The notes below the pieces were generated by a model. It was not told the origin of the DNA, made no database searches, and saw only the letters and a program-made list of their open reading frames with translations. 64,000 nucleotides of DNA from Paracoccaceae bacterium (GTDB taxonomy: Bacteria > Pseudomonadota > Alphaproteobacteria > Rhodobacterales > Rhodobacteraceae): contig JABBAP010000038.1 in assembly GCA_018607905.1 (NCBI GenBank), positions 1 to 64,000 of the forward strand, given 5' to 3'. Below, one piece after another: positions 27,282-38,855 of this stretch (within the stretch, counting starts at the first letter, position 1; the number at the start of each line of letters is the position of its first letter). The translations under genes and the position numbers were made by a program.

Positions 27282-29341
27282 TAGCGCCAGAACCGCGCCC
27301 AGTTCGCCTCTAGTCCTGGGCGTTGGTATTCGCTGACAAGACCATAAAGACGGTTGTCGACCTTCAAACGTGCACCGCCATCGCGGGCTTCGGTGTTCAT
27401 GTCGATAGCATAGGTTTTACGCGTTGGCGTGCCGATCCCCCAGCTGAGCGGGACAGACAGGCGCAGGCCTTTGGTAAAGCTGCCCTCGCCAAAAGCGGCC
27501 GAGTTTGCATCGGTGACGGTTGCATAAGCGCCCATGCGCCAGCCATTTGCAAACGTACGATCCACAGACAGGGTCGCGCCCCAATCGCGCGCAAGGTAAC
27601 GGCCAACATCAAGCTGGGCCGTCAGCCCGCGATTTACCGCCCAATAGGCAGACACGTGGCCCGTTACAACATCGTAGTTGCGAAACCCAAACAGCTGATC
27701 AAAGTCGCGTTGCTTGACGTAGTTCACATCAACGCCGAGGCCCCAGCTTTGGTTGGCGGGTTGCCACAATAATTCAGTTGAGACACCGCCAAACATGCTT
27801 TCGAGGTAACCAACGGACACGCGGCCGTAAAAATCTGGGCTCGGTTTAAACATGTAATCAGCCGTGAGGCGTTCCAGCGAGGTTTTGCCTTGGCGTTTGT
27901 ACAAGGCCCGATCGGTGCGCACGCGGGGCAGGCCCGATGGCGGCGGTGTTTCGTCCTGTTGGTTGCCAAACACACGTTGCGTCACCGAGCCCGAAAGTGA
28001 AAAGCCCGGCGAAATGGCGTAATCTGCACTGGCGCGAAGACCGCCACTGGCACGCACGGGGCCAGAGCCGTCAAACAGCGAGATCGACACGTAGGGTGCG
28101 ATGGTCCAGCTGAAGTTGGGGTACAGGCCTGATTGGTATTCGCCGCCTTCTGGCAGGGCAAAGGCGCTGCGAATTTGGGACGCGGCCAGTATTTTTTCGG
28201 TGCCCATGGCATCATTTTCAAGGCGTTCCAGATCGGAGCGGCGAATGACAACGGAGGAGGCTGGAATGCCGTTCACGACGGGGGTGATGATGAATTCTTC
28301 GACCGAATGGGGCAAAACCAGCGCCATTGAGCGGGCCGCGCGACCAATCGCTTGGGACGAGGCGTTAAAGGTGTTGTTGCGGATGCGCAATTCTGCGGAT
28401 CGACCTGTGACGGACAGCGCTTCTACGCCAAGGCCCTGTTCTTTTAGGACAGCCGCGAATTGAGTGCGTGCGGTTGCATTAAAGCTGGGTTGGTTTGCCC
28501 AATCTGTGTTGGTCGAATAATTGGCGGGGCGTGCGATCACTGGTACGGGCGCGCGTTCGAGCGATCCTGCGGAGGGCGGGCGTTTGGGGTTGATTGCTGT
28601 TGAAAAGCGTAAACCGACCTCGGAGCCGTGCAGATAGTACAGGCCAAAACTGATGGCGTCGCGGCGTTTGTATTCAATGCCGAAATTGAACGGGCTTTTG
28701 CGTTTAATCGCGCCTGCTGCCACTTCGCGGGTGTATTTGTCGGATGAATATTCGGCCTTGAACGTCATGCCTTTGATCGGTGTTTGCCATTCAGCACCGC
28801 CGAAAAAGCCGACAGGGCCATTGAACCACTGTTTTACCGTTGGAACGCCGCCCTGTGCGTTGGCACCAACGCGCAGCGTGTTTGACCCGCTAAGACGCCC
28901 CCAACCCAAACCGCCCGTTAGGCGCAGGCTTGGATGCACTTTTTTGGTGGCCACGAGGTATTCTGCGCCATAGGCACCTTGGCCCATGAAATCACGCAGA
29001 CCAACCGCGACGCCAGGAAGGGTGTCGGTTTCTTCGAATAGTTGGAATTGAACATCAAAGCCTCGATCATTGTCATTGCCTGCGATTGTCCAGCGGTTGA
29101 GTTCGGAATAGCGAAAAGAGGCGGACAAACGTTTGGACAGCTGAAAAGCCAGCGTGATTTTGCGATCAGAGGCAGAGCCAGAAATAGTGCCACTGATTTG
29201 CGCATCTGGTTGGGGCTCGGCGGTTGGCATATCGATCAAACCGCTGTTGCCATACAGGTTGAGCGACTGGGCGGATGCGCCTGTCGCAAGAACGGCGGAT
29301 GTTGTTGCGAGAAGTGCCGCAGTAACAAGTTGCTTTGCCAT
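27281..29341 (-). CDS. YjbH domain outer-membrane protein (exopolysaccharide export)
   Basis: LNLYGNSGLIDMPTAEPQPDAQ N-terminus and beta-rich 686-aa sequence typical of YjbH. Confidence 0.88.
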   Translation of the reverse strand: MAKQLVTAALLATTSAVLATGASAQSLNLYGNSGLIDMPTAEPQPDAQISGTISGSASDRKITLAFQLSKRLSASFRYSELNRWTIAGNDNDRGFDVQFQLFEETDTLPGVAVGLRDFMGQGAYGAEYLVATKKVHPSLRLTGGLGWGRLSGSNTLRVGANAQGGVPTVKQWFNGPVGFFGGAEWQTPIKGMTFKAEYSSDKYTREVAAGAIKRKSPFNFGIEYKRRDAISFGLYYLHGSEVGLRFSTAINPKRPPSAGSLERAPVPVIARPANYSTNTDWANQPSFNATARTQFAAVLKEQGLGVEALSVTGRSAELRIRNNTFNASSQAIGRAARSMALVLPHSVEEFIITPVVNGIPASSVVIRRSDLERLENDAMGTEKILAASQIRSAFALPEGGEYQSGLYPNFSWTIAPYVSISLFDGSGPVRASGGLRASADYAISPGFSLSGSVTQRVFGNQQDETPPPSGLPRVRTDRALYKRQGKTSLERLTADYMFKPSPDFYGRVSVGYLESMFGGVSTELLWQPANQSWGLGVDVNYVKQRDFDQLFGFRNYDVVTGHVSAYWAVNRGLTAQLDVGRYLARDWGATLSVDRTFANGWRMGAYATVTDANSAAFGEGSFTKGLRLSVPLSWGIGTPTRKTYAIDMNTEARDGGARLKVDNRLYGLVSEYQRPGLEANWARFWR

Positions 29342-29562
29342 TTTGAGGGTCCCCCGACCGCTGTCTTATGTTGCTGGGGTTGTTTTGGCATATTTTGGGG
29401 CGAAGCTCTATGCCTATTTCGGTATTTTCAGCGGGAAAGGCATTGGAAAGGCGCTGTGAGTTGGCTGATTTATTGGGGGGAATCGAAAGGCGCGCAAAAT
29501 CCGTAAAATTTTGGGCCTTGATTGCTTGACTCGGGTCGTATGGTTTCCTAAGTAATCCGCTG

Positions 29563-29589
29563 TTAGCACTCTGATGAGGCGAGTGCTAA
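29563..29589. promoter_or_regulatory. CIRCE element (HrcA operator) upstream of groES
   Basis: Exact TTAGCACTC-N9-GAGTGCTAA. Confidence 0.98.
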
Positions 29590-29633
29590 TGTTCTGCTAA
29601 GCCTCTATGATATTAAAATTAGGAGCATTCTCC

Positions 29634-29921
29634 ATGGCACTTACACCTTTGCACGACCGTGTACTGGTTCGCCGCCTTGAAGGCGACGAAAAAACTGCTG
29701 GCGGTCTGATCATTCCAGATTCAGCAAAAGAAAAACCTGCTGAGGGCGAAGTTATCGCTTGTGGCGAAGGCGCACGCAAAGACAGCGGCGATCTGATCCC
29801 AATGGCCGTTAAAAAGGGCGACAAAGTGTTGTTCGGCAAATGGTCTGGCACAGAAGTATCCGTCGACGGCGAAGACCTGTTGATGATGAAAGAATCCGAC
29901 ATCCTCGGTCTTCTTTCTTAA
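29634..29921 (+). CDS. groES: Co-chaperonin GroES
   Basis: [29 protein letters not shown]. Confidence 0.98.
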   Translation: MALTPLHDRVLVRRLEGDEKTAGGLIIPDSAKEKPAEGEVIACGEGARKDSGDLIPMAVKKGDKVLFGKWSGTEVSVDGEDLLMMKESDILGLLS

Positions 29922-29940
29922 GTTTTAATCGTACGAATAG

Positions 29941-31602
<1,662 letters not shown>

Positions 31603-31603
31603 A

Positions 31604-31635
31604 AACGGGCTTTGGGTTTACCCAAAACCGTTTTG
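31604..31635 (+). terminator. groEL terminator
   Basis: AACGGgctTTGGGtttaCCCAAaaCCGTTTT. Confidence 0.7.
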
Positions 31636-31709
31636 GCGAAAGCACTTTGGCCGTGAGGCCATTGTGCGAAAGCCGGCACATGCCAAACTGACGTTTGTTA
31701 GATAAAAGA

Positions 31710-31742
31710 ACGGCCTCGCAGGAAACTGCGGGGCCGTTTTTG
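31710..31742 (+). terminator. Second strong terminator after groEL
   Basis: ACGGCCtCGCAGgaaaCTGCGgGGCCGTTTTT. Confidence 0.8.
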
Positions 31743-31808
31743 GTTTCATCGAACTTCTGCAAACGATGAAAACTAGCTTTGGACGGCGAGGCACGTTACC
31801 TTCTTTTC

Positions 31809-32693
31809 ATGACGACTTTGATCATTCATGGAACTTTGGCGGGTGGCGCGACTTGGTACAAATCGAGCTGGTCTGGACGTGGGTTTTTAGCTGGCTTGCG
31901 AAAGGGCATGATTGCGGCTGACGGATCGGAGGATATCTGGACCGTTAATGGTGAGCGCATTGATAACGTTCAGGGTTTGGGCACATTCAAATGGTCTGGG
32001 AGCCATGAAGGCAGTGGACGCGGCTATGCTGCAATCGCGTTGGTAAACTACTTGAACCAGCTTCATGAAATCACCGACGAACCTATTCGTATCATTGCGC
32101 ATTCGCATGGGTGTAACGTTGTTAAATTAGCGAGTTCATTGCCCGATCTTGCTGCCAGTGTGTTCATTGACCAGGCGGTTTTTCTGGCGTGCCCGCACTT
32201 TTCAGAAGTTGGGGTGAATTCTGAACCGTTGGCCGATTGGAAAGACAGTCTGAGTTTCAAAAAACTTGCGGAACACAACAAAGATGCAGCGCCGCTCTTG
32301 CGGTATGCGATCAATCCAAATCGGTTTAGGCGCATTTTGAATCTGTATTCAAAGCAAGATGTTGTTCAAGTTCCATTGGCGCAGGCGTTTGGGGCGACAA
32401 CCGTGCCAATGACAGGTAGCTTTTGGAACAATTTCAAAGCGGCGCTTGTGACTGGCATAACGGAATATCCAACGGCGGCGCGGCGTGATATTGATCCAAA
32501 TGCACGCCACCTGTACGATGATTTGGAATTGGAAATTTCTGGGCAGGGTACTGGATTGGCGGCCCATAGCGCCTTGCATGGGTATGAGGTTGGGGCGTTT
32601 TGCGGGGATTGGTTAAACACTGGCTTGAACAGTCAGCAAATTATTGCAAATGCAGGGGCGCTGATCCTATCTTACGATGACTTGGGGGGCTAA
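31809..32693 (+). CDS. Putative alpha/beta hydrolase (lipase-like)
   Basis: MTTLIIHGTLAGGATW and IIAHSHGCNVV nucleophile-elbow-like motif. Confidence 0.6.
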   Translation: MTTLIIHGTLAGGATWYKSSWSGRGFLAGLRKGMIAADGSEDIWTVNGERIDNVQGLGTFKWSGSHEGSGRGYAAIALVNYLNQLHEITDEPIRIIAHSHGCNVVKLASSLPDLAASVFIDQAVFLACPHFSEVGVNSEPLADWKDSLSFKKLAEHNKDAAPLLRYAINPNRFRRILNLYSKQDVVQVPLAQAFGATTVPMTGSFWNNFKAALVTGITEYPTAARRDIDPNARHLYDDLELEISGQGTGLAAHSALHGYEVGAFCGDWLNTGLNSQQIIANAGALILSYDDLGG

Positions 32694-32754
32694 TTTGAAC
32701 AGGAATGTCGTGTCATTATTCCAAAGTATATTTTGATCGTGAAGGAGGATTGTT

Positions 32755-33117
32755 TTGTTTCGAATTGTTTTTAGCATCTTCTTAATCAGTTTGTTGCAAA
32801 CGGCGATGCCGACACAAGCGCGCGCCGAAGTTTTGGAATGGACCCTGCGCAACGAACATGGCGGGACTGTTTACGTAAAATTCTTCAGCAAAACGCGCAA
32901 TAATGTGTGGCCTGCGGGCGGGAATGCTTACGTGTTTGGCGACGCGAAAAACCATACACAACCGCTGTCTTGTCGTCGTGGGGAGCAGATTTGCTTTGGC
33001 GGATTTAATGCGCAACGGACGCTGTTTTGGGGTGTTGGCGAAGCAGGAACCAAAGCCTGCACCACCTGTTGTCGGGTTTGCGGGGAATATTATACCGATG
33101 TGGATGTGCTGAATTAG
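32755..33117 (+). CDS. Secreted Cys-containing hypothetical protein
   Basis: TTG start with AAGGAGGA 7 nt upstream; signal peptide; CTTCCRVCG Cys cluster. Confidence 0.6.
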   Translation: MFRIVFSIFLISLLQTAMPTQARAEVLEWTLRNEHGGTVYVKFFSKTRNNVWPAGGNAYVFGDAKNHTQPLSCRRGEQICFGGFNAQRTLFWGVGEAGTKACTTCCRVCGEYYTDVDVLN

Positions 33118-33163
33118 CGCGTTTAGGCGTTGTACGTTTGCCCGATCACTGGTTCAAAGACCC

Positions 33164-34000
33164 ATGCGTTTAATGCTCCTTACGACCCTGACAATGATTG
33201 CCTTTGCCGCGAATTCTGTGCTGAACCGCAGTGCGTTGGAAGGGGGTGGAATTGATCCGCTCAGCTTTGTGTTTATTCGCGTGGCGGCAGGCGTGGCGGT
33301 TCTGTTGATACTGGTGTTTGCGCGGCGCGAAGCGGCATTGATCAAAGGCGCGTTTGATCCCAGCGCGACCGTCGGTTTGTTGGCGTATATGCTGGGGTTT
33401 TCTTTTGCTTACAAAAGCTTGGATACCGGGCTTGGGGCGCTGATCCTGTTTGGCGGCGTTCAGATAACGATGTTTTTGGGTGCAGTTTTGGCAGGGCGAA
33501 AGCCGCTGGCGTTGCAATGGGTTGGTGCGGGTGTAGCGTTTTCTGGACTGGCGGTATTGTTGGCACCAAGTGGCGCGGCCCCGAGTGTTGGTGGCATGGC
33601 TTTGATGGGGATCGCCGCGATTGGCTGGGGAATTTATTCGTTGCAAGGTGCGAAGGCGAAGCACCCGCTGATCGCGACCTGTGCGAATTTTGCGGCGGCA
33701 CTGCCGGTGATTATCGTGGCGTGGGTGGTGATGGAAACGGGGCCGATGAGCGTAACGGGTGCCGCGCTGGCGGTTGTATCTGGCGGGGTCACATCGGCGC
33801 TGGGATATGCGTTGTGGTATCAGGTTTTGCCGCAATTGCAGACCGCAACAGCGGCGGTGGCACAATTGAGTGTTCCGTTAATTGCTGCGTTGGGCGGTTT
33901 TGTCGTATTGGGCGAAACTGTGACGGTTGCTTTTGCAGTGTCATCGGCGTTGGTGCTGGGTGGGATCGGTATTTCAGTTTGGGCGGCAAATCGCGGGTGA
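33164..34000 (+). CDS. EamA/DMT family transporter
   Basis: About 10 TM, EamA repeats. Confidence 0.88.
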   Translation: MRLMLLTTLTMIAFAANSVLNRSALEGGGIDPLSFVFIRVAAGVAVLLILVFARREAALIKGAFDPSATVGLLAYMLGFSFAYKSLDTGLGALILFGGVQITMFLGAVLAGRKPLALQWVGAGVAFSGLAVLLAPSGAAPSVGGMALMGIAAIGWGIYSLQGAKAKHPLIATCANFAAALPVIIVAWVVMETGPMSVTGAALAVVSGGVTSALGYALWYQVLPQLQTATAAVAQLSVPLIAALGGFVVLGETVTVAFAVSSALVLGGIGISVWAANRG

Positions 34001-34051
34001 GGCCTTTGGTAGAGTTGACATATATTAACCAGTTTTGTTTATCCTGACAAA

Positions 34052-34765
34052 ATGAGACCCCAACTCGCAGTAATTTGGATTTTGATCATGGCAACCTTCT
34101 TTCCCCCAGCAGCACGTGCGGGCGAATGTGTAGTGTTGTTACATGGGCTGGCGCGCAGTGCAAATTCGCTTTTGCTGATGGAATGGAGCTTGAAACGCGC
34201 GGGATATGACGTGGTAAACGTCGATTATCCAAGCAAAGAAGCCACAATCGAGGATTTGGCGGATCGCGCCATACCAGAGGCGTTGTTCAGTTGCAGAAAA
34301 TCAGAGACCGTGCATTTCGTGACCCATTCGATGGGGGGAATTTTGCTGCGCTATTACATGGAACGGGTTGCCAAGCCGCCTGCAAGATTGGGGCGAACTG
34401 TTATGATGGGACCGCCAAACCACGGCACGCCTGTGATTGATCAGCTGAATGATATTCCCGGGTTTGAATATTGGAATGGGATCGCGGGCATGCAGATGGG
34501 GACGGGGCCAGAGAGCCTGCCCAATCGGCTTGGGCCTGTGTCGTTTGAGTTGGGCATCATCGCGGGTGAGCAATCACTGAACCCATTGCTGTCTTCAATT
34601 ATTGATGGGCCGAATGACGGCAAGGTCAGTGTCGAAAGCACCAAGGTTGAAGGCATGAGTGATCACATGGTGATGCCAGTGACGCACACGTTTATGATGA
34701 ACAATCCCAATGTGATTGAACAAGTTTTGGCGTTTCTGAAAAACGGATCGTTCAAACGGGATTAG
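34052..34765 (+). CDS. Alpha/beta hydrolase (lipase-like) with signal peptide
   Basis: CVVLLHGLARSANSLLLM and FVTHSMGGILLRYY. Confidence 0.85.
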   Translation: MRPQLAVIWILIMATFFPPAARAGECVVLLHGLARSANSLLLMEWSLKRAGYDVVNVDYPSKEATIEDLADRAIPEALFSCRKSETVHFVTHSMGGILLRYYMERVAKPPARLGRTVMMGPPNHGTPVIDQLNDIPGFEYWNGIAGMQMGTGPESLPNRLGPVSFELGIIAGEQSLNPLLSSIIDGPNDGKVSVESTKVEGMSDHMVMPVTHTFMMNNPNVIEQVLAFLKNGSFKRD

Positions 34766-34852
34766 GTATCTATGGGGCGCTGCCCCTATTGGACTTTGCT
34801 TTGCAAAGGCCAAACCCCGAGATATTTTTGGCCAGAAGAAGTTGGTGGCGTT

Positions 34853-35929
34853 TTATGCAGGGCCGGTGATTTTATTCACGTGGCCCATTTTGCGGCCTGC
34901 TTTGGCGTCGGCTTTGCCGTAAAGATGCAATCCGACGGCGGCGTCTTTTGACAAGGTTGCGACGTCGTTTACTTCGTCTCCGATCAGGTTTGTCATGGTG
35001 ACGTTGGAGTGGCGTTTGCCATCGCCAAGGGGCCAACCTGCAACGGCGCGGATGTGCTGTTCGAACTGGTCGATGACGCAGCCGTTTTGGGTCCAATGGC
35101 CAGAGTTGTGCACGCGCGGGGCGATTTCGTTGATGATCAGACTGTGAGGGGTGACGAAAAATTCAACGCCCAGAACGCCAACGTAATCCAGCTCATTCAA
35201 GATTTTACCTGTCGCAAGAATCGCATCCATATGTTGGGATTTCGACATGCGTGCGGGCAGGGTGGTTGTGTGTAAAATGCCATCGCGGTGGACGTTTTCG
35301 CCCGGATCAAAACACACGACTTCGCCTGATTGAGAGCGTGCACCGATGACAGAGATTTCGTGGGTGAAATCAATGAAACCTTCTAGAACACAGGGGGTAT
35401 TCCCGAGATCAGCCCATGCAGATGTTGGATTTGTGTCAGGTTTTAGCCGCGACTGGCCTTTGCCATCATAGCCGAAACGGCGGGTTTTCAGAATACTGGG
35501 CGCGCCGATTTTTTCCACGGCAGCCGTCAGGTCCTCGCTAGTTTCTATATTTGCGTAAGGGGCGCATTGCAGGCCGAGGGAGGTGAGAAACTCTTTTTCT
35601 GTGACGCGGTCTTGGGAAGTGGCAAGGGCGCGGCGGTTTGGCATCACTGGGCGGATTGCCTCGAGCACGTCGAGGGCATGGGTGGGGATGTTTTCAAACT
35701 CGAAGGTGATGACATCGACGCTCATTGCGAAGGCCGTGAGCGCGAAGTGATCGTCGTAGGGCGCAGTGGTGACTTTGTCTGCGACTTGGCCCGCTGGCGG
35801 GATTTCACCGGGTTCAAAGATGTGGGTTTTCAGGCCCAAACGGGAGGCAGCGACAGCCAACATGCGGCCGAGTTGACCGCCGCCAAGAATGCCGATTGTT
35901 GCGTTTGGGGGAAGGGGATTATTCATCAA
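34853..35929 (-). CDS. purK: 5-(carboxyamino)imidazole ribonucleotide synthase
   Basis: [21 protein letters not shown]; adjacent purE. Confidence 0.96.
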   Translation of the reverse strand: MMNNPLPPNATIGILGGGQLGRMLAVAASRLGLKTHIFEPGEIPPAGQVADKVTTAPYDDHFALTAFAMSVDVITFEFENIPTHALDVLEAIRPVMPNRRALATSQDRVTEKEFLTSLGLQCAPYANIETSEDLTAAVEKIGAPSILKTRRFGYDGKGQSRLKPDTNPTSAWADLGNTPCVLEGFIDFTHEISVIGARSQSGEVVCFDPGENVHRDGILHTTTLPARMSKSQHMDAILATGKILNELDYVGVLGVEFFVTPHSLIINEIAPRVHNSGHWTQNGCVIDQFEQHIRAVAGWPLGDGKRHSNVTMTNLIGDEVNDVATLSKDAAVGLHLYGKADAKAGRKMGHVNKITGPA

Positions 35930-36407
35930 TTGGCTCGTCTGGAATGGAGGCGCTTAATGCTTCGCGCCATGCATCAAGGCGGGTGGCAAGATCTGTGTTT
36001 TGATTTGCGAGGATCGCGGCGGCCATCAGGCCTGCGTTTGCGGCCCCTGCTGAGCCGATGGCCATGGTGCCGACAGGGAATCCTTTGGGCATTTGCACGA
36101 TGGAATAGAGGCTGTCGACACCCGATAACGCTTTGGTTTGCACGGGAACGCCGAGCACGGGGACACGCGTTTTGGATGAGAGCATGCCTGGCAGATGGGC
36201 CGCGCCGCCTGCGCCTGCGATGATCACCTGCAGGCCACGATCAACGGCGGATTTTCCGTACGCCCAAAGCCGATCAGGGGTGCGGTGGGCGGAGACGATT
36301 TTGGATTCGTAGGGCACGCCAAGTTCATCCAAGATGTCGGCTGCGTGTTTCATGGTGGGCCAATCTGATTGGCTGCCCATGACTATTCCGACTTTGATCT
36401 GAGACAT
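35919..36407 (-). CDS. purE: 5-(carboxyamino)imidazole ribonucleotide mutase
   Basis: [33 protein letters not shown]. Confidence 0.97.
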   Translation of the reverse strand: MSQIKVGIVMGSQSDWPTMKHAADILDELGVPYESKIVSAHRTPDRLWAYGKSAVDRGLQVIIAGAGGAAHLPGMLSSKTRVPVLGVPVQTKALSGVDSLYSIVQMPKGFPVGTMAIGSAGAANAGLMAAAILANQNTDLATRLDAWREALSASIPDEPIDE

Positions 36408-36459
36408 CTAATTTCCGCCCGTTCTTAAAAGAAGCTCGCACTATAGGCCTGTGAAAAGG

Positions 36460-36678
36460 TTAGGCAATAATATCTGGCGTGATTTCGTCCTCAAGACGGC
36501 GGATTTCGTCTTTCAAGGCCAGTTTTTGCCGTTTGAAGCGTTGGAGCATGAGCGCATCGGCGCGGCCCTTTTCGTGAAGGGCGCTGACAGCTTCGTCCAA
36601 ATCGCGATGTTCTTGGCGTTTTGTGGCCAATTTTACGCGTAAAATTTCGCAGTGATCCATTTGTGGAAATTCTGTCAT
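36460..36678 (-). CDS. DUF465/YdcH-like small coiled-coil protein
   Basis: C-terminal KRQKLALKDEIRRLEDE. Confidence 0.8.
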   Translation of the reverse strand: MTEFPQMDHCEILRVKLATKRQEHRDLDEAVSALHEKGRADALMLQRFKRQKLALKDEIRRLEDEITPDIIA

Positions 36679-36764
36679 GGGAAGGCCTGCGATCCTTTGC
36701 GCCAATGGTTTCAATAAGATAACGGCAATTATGGCCTCATAACAACTGTTTGATTGAATAAGTT

Positions 36765-36793
36765 CTTGAGAAATTGGATGTTAACCCCCATAT
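36765..36793 (+). promoter_or_regulatory. RpoH (sigma-32) type heat-shock promoter
   Basis: CTTGAGA-N14-CCCCATAT upstream of hsp20. Confidence 0.75.
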
Positions 36794-36856
36794 TCTTTCA
36801 TGGGTTGCCTAATTGGGGCCTGACATCGAAGTCGCTTAACTGAAAAGGGCTTACTA

Positions 36857-37270
36857 ATGACGAAGATATCTTTTGCCTCTCACCCATTTTTGCTGGGGTT
36901 TGAACAGTTGGACCGTTTGGTTGAACGTACCGCAAAATCGGGCAATGAAGGCTATCCTCCTTATAATATCGAACAAAGTGCTGAGAATGTGTATCGCATT
37001 ACGTTGGCGGTTGCTGGTTTTCGCGAACAGGATTTGTCGATTACGCTGGAAAACGCCCAGCTGGTGATCCGTGGTCGCCAAGTGGATGACAGCGATGGGC
37101 GCATGTTCCTGCATCGTGGCATTGCGGCGCGGCAATTTCAGCGATCCTTCGTTTTGGCGGAAGGTGTTGAGGTTGGCGGCGCGTCTATGGAAAATGGATT
37201 GCTGCATGTCGATCTGCGCCGTGCGCTACCAGACACCGTTGTGCAAACTATTGAAATTTCAAAGAAATAA
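36857..37270 (+). CDS. Hsp20/IbpA small heat-shock protein
   Basis: PPYNIEQSAENVYRITLAVAGF alpha-crystallin domain. Confidence 0.93.
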   Translation: MTKISFASHPFLLGFEQLDRLVERTAKSGNEGYPPYNIEQSAENVYRITLAVAGFREQDLSITLENAQLVIRGRQVDDSDGRMFLHRGIAARQFQRSFVLAEGVEVGGASMENGLLHVDLRRALPDTVVQTIEISKK

Positions 37271-37282
37271 GGAGCAGTTGCC

Positions 37283-37510
37283 ATGAATGTTAAGTTCAAT
37301 TTCGATCATGAAAATATGGAACGTGTTGTATATGTGCGCACTGTGAATGTTTCTGAATTGCCTGAGGATGTGCGCGAACAAGTGTCTGCGGATGGGCTGG
37401 TTTATGCGATCCATTCTGAGGACGGCGAGCGGCTGGCGATTGCCAAAAACCGCGATATTGCGTTCGCTTTGGCGCGCACAAATGAGTTTGAACCAGTGAG
37501 CGTTCACTAA
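37283..37510 (+). CDS. DUF1150 family protein
   Basis: VYVRTVNVSELPEDVREQ...YAIHSEDGERLAIAKNRDIAFALARTNEFEPVSVH downstream of hsp20. Confidence 0.85.
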   Translation: MNVKFNFDHENMERVVYVRTVNVSELPEDVREQVSADGLVYAIHSEDGERLAIAKNRDIAFALARTNEFEPVSVH

Positions 37511-38407
37511 GTGTTAAAATACGATTTTGATTGGGTGGATGCGTTTACCTCGCAAACATTTGGCGGCAACGGTTGCGTTGTTGTGCATGGCGCGGCGGAT
37601 ATTTCTGTTGCGGATCGTTTGGCACTGGTGCGTGAAACGTCGCTGGCGGAATGTGCGTATTTGATTGGCAGTGACGTGGCCGATTTCGGCGTGCGGTATT
37701 ATCTTGCGGATAAAGAAATTCCAATGGCGGGGCACCCAACGATTGCGACGGTTGCTTCGTTGTTGGAGCGCGCAATGGTGCCGTTGCGCGATGGTAAAGC
37801 AGAGTTCACGTTGGAAGTTGGCGCGGGTGTGATGCCGATTTTTGTGGATGCAACCGGTGAACATGCGCTTATCACGATGACGCAGGCGGCCCCTGTGTTT
37901 GGTGAAGTGTTTGATCCTGCACAAATAGCTGATATTTATGGGTTATCTGGCGATGATATTGTTGGGGTCCCGCAATCAGTTTCAACTGGAACGCCGTTTT
38001 GTATCACTGTTTTAAAAGACAAAGATGCGCTGCGGGCGGCAAAAATGGACTATGCCAAGCTGGCTGTGTTTAGTGCGACCAGTGGTGTGAGCCGCGCCGA
38101 TTTGATGGAACCATTTTTGGTAACTTTGGGTGGTGAAACGGGTGCAGGGGATGTATTTTCGCGCCTGTTGCTGGCCCCACCGAGCCTGCCTGAGGATCCG
38201 TTCACGGGGTCTGCGACGGGATGTATGGCCGCGTATTTATGGCATCAAGGATTGATTGAAAGCCCGCGTTTTGTGGCAGAGCAGGGCCATTGGCTGGGCC
38301 GCCCTGGACGTGCAGAGGTTGAGGTCCTTGGGCCGCCAGAGCGCATTACGGGTGTGAATGTCGGCGGGTCGGCCCGCATTGTTATGCAAGGTGAATTGCG
38401 CCTTTAG
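37511..38407 (+). CDS. PhzF family isomerase/epimerase
   Basis: VDAFTSQTFGGNGCVVV and EDPFTGSATGCMAAYL; GTG start abutting the DUF1150 stop. Confidence 0.9.
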   Translation: MLKYDFDWVDAFTSQTFGGNGCVVVHGAADISVADRLALVRETSLAECAYLIGSDVADFGVRYYLADKEIPMAGHPTIATVASLLERAMVPLRDGKAEFTLEVGAGVMPIFVDATGEHALITMTQAAPVFGEVFDPAQIADIYGLSGDDIVGVPQSVSTGTPFCITVLKDKDALRAAKMDYAKLAVFSATSGVSRADLMEPFLVTLGGETGAGDVFSRLLLAPPSLPEDPFTGSATGCMAAYLWHQGLIESPRFVAEQGHWLGRPGRAEVEVLGPPERITGVNVGGSARIVMQGELRL

Positions 38408-38691
38408 GATGCGTTCCAGCGGGTGTCGCGCAGGGTGAATTCACCAAGATATTGTGTTTCATGCAGCGAATTTGGCGAGTTTTTCGCGCTGTCTGGGATG
38501 AAATCTTCCGACGGAGCGTTTGAACGTAAGGATTTTAATCGTCCTAAAACGTGACTGCTTAGCCTCGACAGTATAGCGGGGAGACGAACGGAATCATCGT
38601 GAAATTCAGTAGATTTTTTTGAAGAGGCTGATTTGGTTTCATACAAATGCAGCATGTGGGGGGGAATCCCCCGTTCATTTGGACGCAACAT
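38404..38691 (-). CDS. Hypothetical ORF, convergent with PhzF (low confidence)
   Basis: 95-aa ORF only; no domain recognised. Confidence 0.25.
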   Translation of the reverse strand: MLRPNERGIPPHMLHLYETKSASSKKSTEFHDDSVRLPAILSRLSSHVLGRLKSLRSNAPSEDFIPDSAKNSPNSLHETQYLGEFTLRDTRWNAS

Positions 38692-38855
38692 GCGTTTTTA
38701 CTCCGGTACTCGTTACAATTGGGCAAAACATGCCCGATACAAGACCAGATTATGTGCAAAATGTGGCAAAATTGTGAAAGTGTAAGAATTTAGATAATTT
38801 ACATTAAAAAACCCGACAAAAGTGCCAGGTTTTCTTAAGATTTTGTTTGTTTAAC

